NCBI GenBank assembly: GCA_020024595.1
Contig: JAHHTO010000006.1
Span: 1-34,790 of the forward strand
DNA length: 34,790 bases
Reading direction: 5' to 3'
Source of the DNA: Schaedlerella sp.
GTDB taxonomy: Bacteria; Bacillota; Clostridia; Lachnospirales; Lachnospiraceae
A program made the position numbers and the translations under genes. Shown here in pieces: positions 32,099-34,790 of this stretch. The notes beneath the pieces are model-generated. The model did not search any database, had not been told where the DNA came from, and worked only from the letters and a program-made list of their open reading frames with translations. Numbering within the stretch: the first letter of the stretch is position 1; every line of letters starts with the position of its first letter.

Positions 32099-32927
32099 TA
32101 ATAATTCCCCCGTCATTGGCATACATACTACTGATTCCTGCTGTATCTAAAATGAAACTGGATTTAAACTCCATGCGCTCCATCAGCATTTTCTGAACCT
32201 CCAACGCCCTTTCCTGACAGTTGCAATGGGAAATTGCCAGAATCTTTTCCTTACTGTCAACGGTATTTTCCACTATACAATCTATCATCTTTGCAATTGC
32301 CTTCTTCATTCCGCGAGCCTGACCAAGCTGGCAAATTGTACCTTCCACTGTAGATCCCATTATCGGCTTAATGTTTAAAGCTCCTGCCACCAAAGATTTC
32401 ATCCCAGTAAGTCTTCCATTCTTACGCAATGTATCAAGATTTTCCAGCACAAAATAAGCATTCTGTCTGGTGATATATAACTCCACCGCTTCTATTACCT
32501 GTTCAAATTTCATTCCCGATTCTTCACATTCTTGAATCTTCATTGCTATCAAAGTTTCTCCTACAGAAGCTGATTTGGAATTAAACACATAAATCTGCTT
32601 TTCTCCATATTCTTCTATATATAACTGCTTCCCGAGTTCTGCACTGTTATGCGAACCACTCAATTCTGCCGACAGTGTAACAACATATACCCTCTCTGCA
32701 TCACAGTGATATTTTCCCATGTATGCTTCCGGCGAAGGACAAGAAGATTTTGGACATTCACTTGCTGCTGCAATTTTTTTCAGAAATGAAGCCTGATTAA
32801 ATGTATCATCATCAATAATGCATTCGCCTCCTATCTCCATACTAAGCGCAGCAGATTCAAACACACCACTTTGCTTCATCTCTTCTGTCAATTCACCACA
32901 ACTATCCACAATAACTTTATAATCCAT
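32088..32927 (-). CDS. DegV family fatty-acid-binding protein
   Basis: DegV/FakB-type proteins bind a fatty acid and present it to a fatty-acid kinase; the role of each paralogue varies. The 279-residue product begins MDYKVIVDSCGELTEEM, with the VDS(C)xxL opening of the family. It also shows SCPSPEAYMGKY, VVTLSAELSGSHNSAELG (the fatty-acid site with SGS/TYxS-like pattern), FNSKSASVGETL, and LRKNGRLTGMKSLVAGALNIKPIM. The ATG at 32927 follows AGGAGGAAG; the open frame reaches 12 codons further but has no ribosome site. A promoter candidate with an extended -10 box lies at 32996-33024. Assignment to the family is firm; the bound lipid and the partner kinase are unknown. Confidence 0.93.
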   Translation of the reverse strand: MDYKVIVDSCGELTEEMKQSGVFESAALSMEIGGECIIDDDTFNQASFLKKIAAASECPKSSCPSPEAYMGKYHCDAERVYVVTLSAELSGSHNSAELGKQLYIEEYGEKQIYVFNSKSASVGETLIAMKIQECEESGMKFEQVIEAVELYITRQNAYFVLENLDTLRKNGRLTGMKSLVAGALNIKPIMGSTVEGTICQLGQARGMKKAIAKMIDCIVENTVDSKEKILAISHCNCQERALEVQKMLMERMEFKSSFILDTAGISSMYANDGGIIIVV

Positions 32928-32971
32928 TAGTCTTCCTCCTAAACCACAACTTGTATCATACATTTCTAAAT

Positions 32972-32992
32972 CATGTAGTTTTTAATACTACA
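32972..32992. repeat. Inverted repeat in the degV leader
   Basis: ATGTAGT and ACTACAT form a perfect 7-bp inverted repeat with a 7-base centre, lying just after the -10 box at the predicted start of the degV transcript. It may be an operator or a 5' leader hairpin. Confidence 0.5.
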
Positions 32993-32995
32993 TTA

Positions 32996-33024
32996 AACTA
33001 TATCATACTTTTTACTGTCTGGAA
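32996..33024 (-). promoter_or_regulatory. Possible degV promoter
   Basis: Minus-strand TTTCCA (33019-33024, 4 of 6), 17 bases, then TATAGT (32996-33001, 5 of 6) preceded by TGA, an extended -10. No terminator for the upstream SEDS gene was found, so read-through is also possible. Confidence 0.5.
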
Positions 33025-33070
33025 AGAGGTTTTTACTAATTCTGTTTTTTCCAAATACAAACCCTGCAAA

Positions 33071-34372
33071 TCACCGTTCTCGTTTCTCTCCCCCCTGAAG
33101 CTTTATCTTTCGTGAAACTCCTAGCGCAATCCCCATCTCTGCCATCAAAAACAAAATAGAAGTACCTCCATAACTGATGAACGGCAGTGTGATTCCCGTT
33201 GTTGGGATTAAGTTTGTCACCACGGCAATATTTAAAATTACCTGCAATGCAATATGTGCAAGTATGCCAGTTGCTACGAGGGAACCATAAAGATCCGGTG
33301 CATTTCTGGCAATAAACATCAATCGATAAATCATCAATCCAAACAACAGTAAAATTACAATCGCGCCAAACACTCCCAGCTCTTCACATACAATGGTAAG
33401 TATCATGTCATTCTGTACTTCAGGAATTACCCCCAGTTTTTGTGTACTGTTTCCCAGTCCCTTTCCAAAAAATCCTCCGGAACCAATCGCATACAGCCCC
33501 TGCATCACCTGGAATCCACCTGTATCTGAATGATTCTCCGGATCAAGCCATGTCAAAATTCTTCTGACACGAAAATTTCCACCACTAGTTGCAGTTACCG
33601 CAAGAATCGAAACAAATACAGTAACTAACACTGCCCCTCCTGAAATTACCATAATAAACGGTTTCATTTTCGGATGCACAACAAAAAATAAAATACAGGT
33701 AATTGCCATCACGATGATTGCAGTACTCAAATTATCTGTCAAAAACATGACTCCACCTGCTGCAACTACACCAAAAGCAAAAATCCGAACAATTCCATCT
33801 CGTGTTGTCACTTTATTTTTCATCCGGCACAACTCGTAAGAAATAAAGAGAATAACCGCTATTTTTGTAATCTCAGATGGTTGTAGCGTCAGATTGCCCG
33901 GCAGTTGTATCCAACGTCGTGCTCCATAAATTGTCACCCCCAGAGGCGTCTGTACCAGTGCCATCATAATCATTGCAACGATATAAATTTCAAAAGAAAA
34001 TGCTCCATAAAAATGATAGTCTATCTTCGAAACAAACAACATTATTACAAAACTAAACAATCCAATGATCGTCTGTTTGGAAAAATAATACATATCATTG
34101 TCAAAGTCATTCTGTGCACTATACGCACTTGTACTATAAAGCATCACCAGACCAAAACACATCAAAAAAACAATCACCAGTAATAAATCATAATCGAAAT
34201 ACTGGGCATCGCTCTGTACAAAAATTCGCGACCACAGTCCATGCTGTTCTTTCTGCTTTGCTGACGGTACTATATTCTGTGCCTGGATTCTCTTTTCACT
34301 ATAGCGATTCCTTTGTGCATCCCTGCTCATCTGCCCACGCCGCTTTAGCGGTTGTACAGTCCTGCTTTTCAT
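33071..34372 (-). CDS. SEDS peptidoglycan glycosyltransferase, FtsW type (second copy)
   Basis: A 433-residue SEDS protein with about ten membrane helices and the same marks as the copy at 21920-23005: YSTSAYSA, GARRWIQLPGNLTLQPSEITK (in two parts), GKGLGNSTQKLGVIPEVQNDM and TTGITLPFISYGGTS. It differs by a basic, probably disordered cytoplasmic N-terminus of about 60 residues. The ATG at 34372 follows GGGGAGA. It lies 38 bases after the asparagine synthase gene and upstream of degV and mraZ. Of the two copies, one may serve vegetative division (FtsW) and the other sporulation (SpoVE); the sequence does not say which. RodA is less likely given the motifs, but not excluded. Confidence 0.92.
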   Translation of the reverse strand: MKSRTVQPLKRRGQMSRDAQRNRYSEKRIQAQNIVPSAKQKEQHGLWSRIFVQSDAQYFDYDLLLVIVFLMCFGLVMLYSTSAYSAQNDFDNDMYYFSKQTIIGLFSFVIMLFVSKIDYHFYGAFSFEIYIVAMIMMALVQTPLGVTIYGARRWIQLPGNLTLQPSEITKIAVILFISYELCRMKNKVTTRDGIVRIFAFGVVAAGGVMFLTDNLSTAIIVMAITCILFFVVHPKMKPFIMVISGGAVLVTVFVSILAVTATSGGNFRVRRILTWLDPENHSDTGGFQVMQGLYAIGSGGFFGKGLGNSTQKLGVIPEVQNDMILTIVCEELGVFGAIVILLLFGLMIYRLMFIARNAPDLYGSLVATGILAHIALQVILNIAVVTNLIPTTGITLPFISYGGTSILFLMAEMGIALGVSRKIKLQGGEKRER

Positions 34373-34410
34373 AAAATCTCCCCTGTCGCCCTATCTTTCA
34401 CTCCAAAAAT

Positions 34411-34790
34411 CTATATTTCTACTTTTTTCGGATGTATCGGTTTACCGTGTCCAAAAAAACGATCATACCATACAAGAAAAATGTAGACTGTCCAGATTTT
34501 ACGGCTATTATCGGTTTTTTCGTTTGTATTTTTCCCATTCTTGTGGTTATCCAACATCTGAATCAGCAATTCCGTATTAAAATATTGCTTTGCCGCATCT
34601 GTCTGGAACATCTCCTTCACACGGCTGTAATATGGTTCTTCTTTCAGCCATACGCGAATCGGAATCGGAAATCCCAGTTTCTTCTTCTCAGCAGTCTTAT
34701 TGGGAATCACCTTCTCAGCAGCCCCCCTGAGTGCCACCTTCGTCTTCGGTGCACGCACCTTGTAGTCCAACGGCAGCGTCTGTGCCAGTT
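34411..34790 (-). CDS. asnB: Asparagine synthase (glutamine-hydrolysing), C-terminal part (5' end outside window)
   Basis: Only the last 125 residues are present; the frame is open to the window edge. Visible: LPLDYKVRAPKTKVALRGAA, PNKTAEKKKLGFPIPIRVWL (in two overlapping parts), and the tail TVYIFLVWYDRFFG, which match the end of the synthetase domain of AsnB, including the KKLGFP(I/V)PIRVWL mark. AsnB makes asparagine from aspartate with glutamine and ATP. An AsnB-like amidotransferase of cell-wall modification is possible, given the next gene is a SEDS polymerase, but the visible part cannot decide. No terminator follows before the SEDS gene, 38 bases on, so the two are probably one transcript. 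Confidence 0.88.
   Translation of the reverse strand, partial: LAQTLPLDYKVRAPKTKVALRGAAEKVIPNKTAEKKKLGFPIPIRVWLKEEPYYSRVKEMFQTDAAKQYFNTELLIQMLDNHKNGKNTNEKTDNSRKIWTVYIFLVWYDRFFGHGKPIHPKKVEI

Noticed and set aside
1..34790. CRISPR arrays, insertion sequences, tRNA or rRNA genes
   Set aside because: No regularly spaced repeats apart from the GTGG operator, no transposase-like frame, and no tRNA- or rRNA-like sequence was seen by eye; a tRNA scan was not possible.

Overview
The window comes from a low-GC, spore-forming Gram-positive bacterium, most likely of the Clostridia and probably a gut Lachnospiraceae. The evidence is the pair of sporulation sigma factors with SpoIIGA, the mraZ-led division/cell-wall cluster, strong AGGAGG-type ribosome sites and frequent TTG starts. 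The genus is an inference and cannot be fixed from this sequence. All genes but one lie on the minus strand, so transcription runs from high to low coordinates.

Layout in transcription order. 34790-31768: the 3' end of an asparagine synthase, an FtsW-type SEDS glycosyltransferase, a DegV lipid-binding protein and a small one-helix membrane protein. 31600-19717: the division and cell-wall (dcw) cluster mraZ, rsmH, ftsL-like, pbpB/ftsI-type PBP, spoVD-type PBP, mraY, murD, a second ftsW/spoVE-type SEDS gene, divIB and ftsZ. It opens with a clear mraZ promoter and a 10-bp-phased GTGG array that looks like the MraZ operator, and closes with an ftsZ terminator. 19683-17906: spoIIGA-sigE, with its own Spo0A-type promoter and a terminator. 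17858-14605: a metallo-beta-lactamase/beta-CASP RNase-like protein and a PutP-type sodium symporter. 14488-4625: a glycan-use locus made of a two-transmembrane AraC-type sensor-regulator, a substrate-binding lipoprotein, two CUT1 permeases, a cytoplasmic DUF4091/GH123-like enzyme and a large secreted clan GH-A glycosidase with accessory domains. 4513-3731: sigG. 3651-2524: a HAD phosphatase and a small acidic protein ending at a strong terminator. 1922-1: pth and the 5' part of mfd. The only plus-strand gene (2032-2466) is a membrane-anchored FMN_bind-like protein.

How the parts fit. The dcw cluster supplies lipid II synthesis (MraY, MurD), septal polymerisation (two SEDS proteins, two class B PBPs, DivIB, FtsL) and the Z ring. 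SpoIIGA processes pro-sigma-E in the mother cell, and sigma-G acts later in the forespore. In many spore formers sigG lies directly after sigE; here about 13.5 kb of unrelated genes separate them, including the glycan locus. The plus-strand FMN_bind-like gene has a near-consensus sigma-E promoter and may be an undescribed mother-cell sporulation gene.

The most interesting points are that sigma-E promoter, the phased MraZ operator, the long-spacer Spo0A-type promoter of spoIIGA, a terminator-like hairpin that buries the ribosome site of spoVD, the KTA (not KTG) motif in that PBP, and the glycan locus between the sporulation sigma genes. No tRNA, rRNA, insertion sequence or CRISPR array was seen. 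No gene-free stretch exceeds 300 bases.
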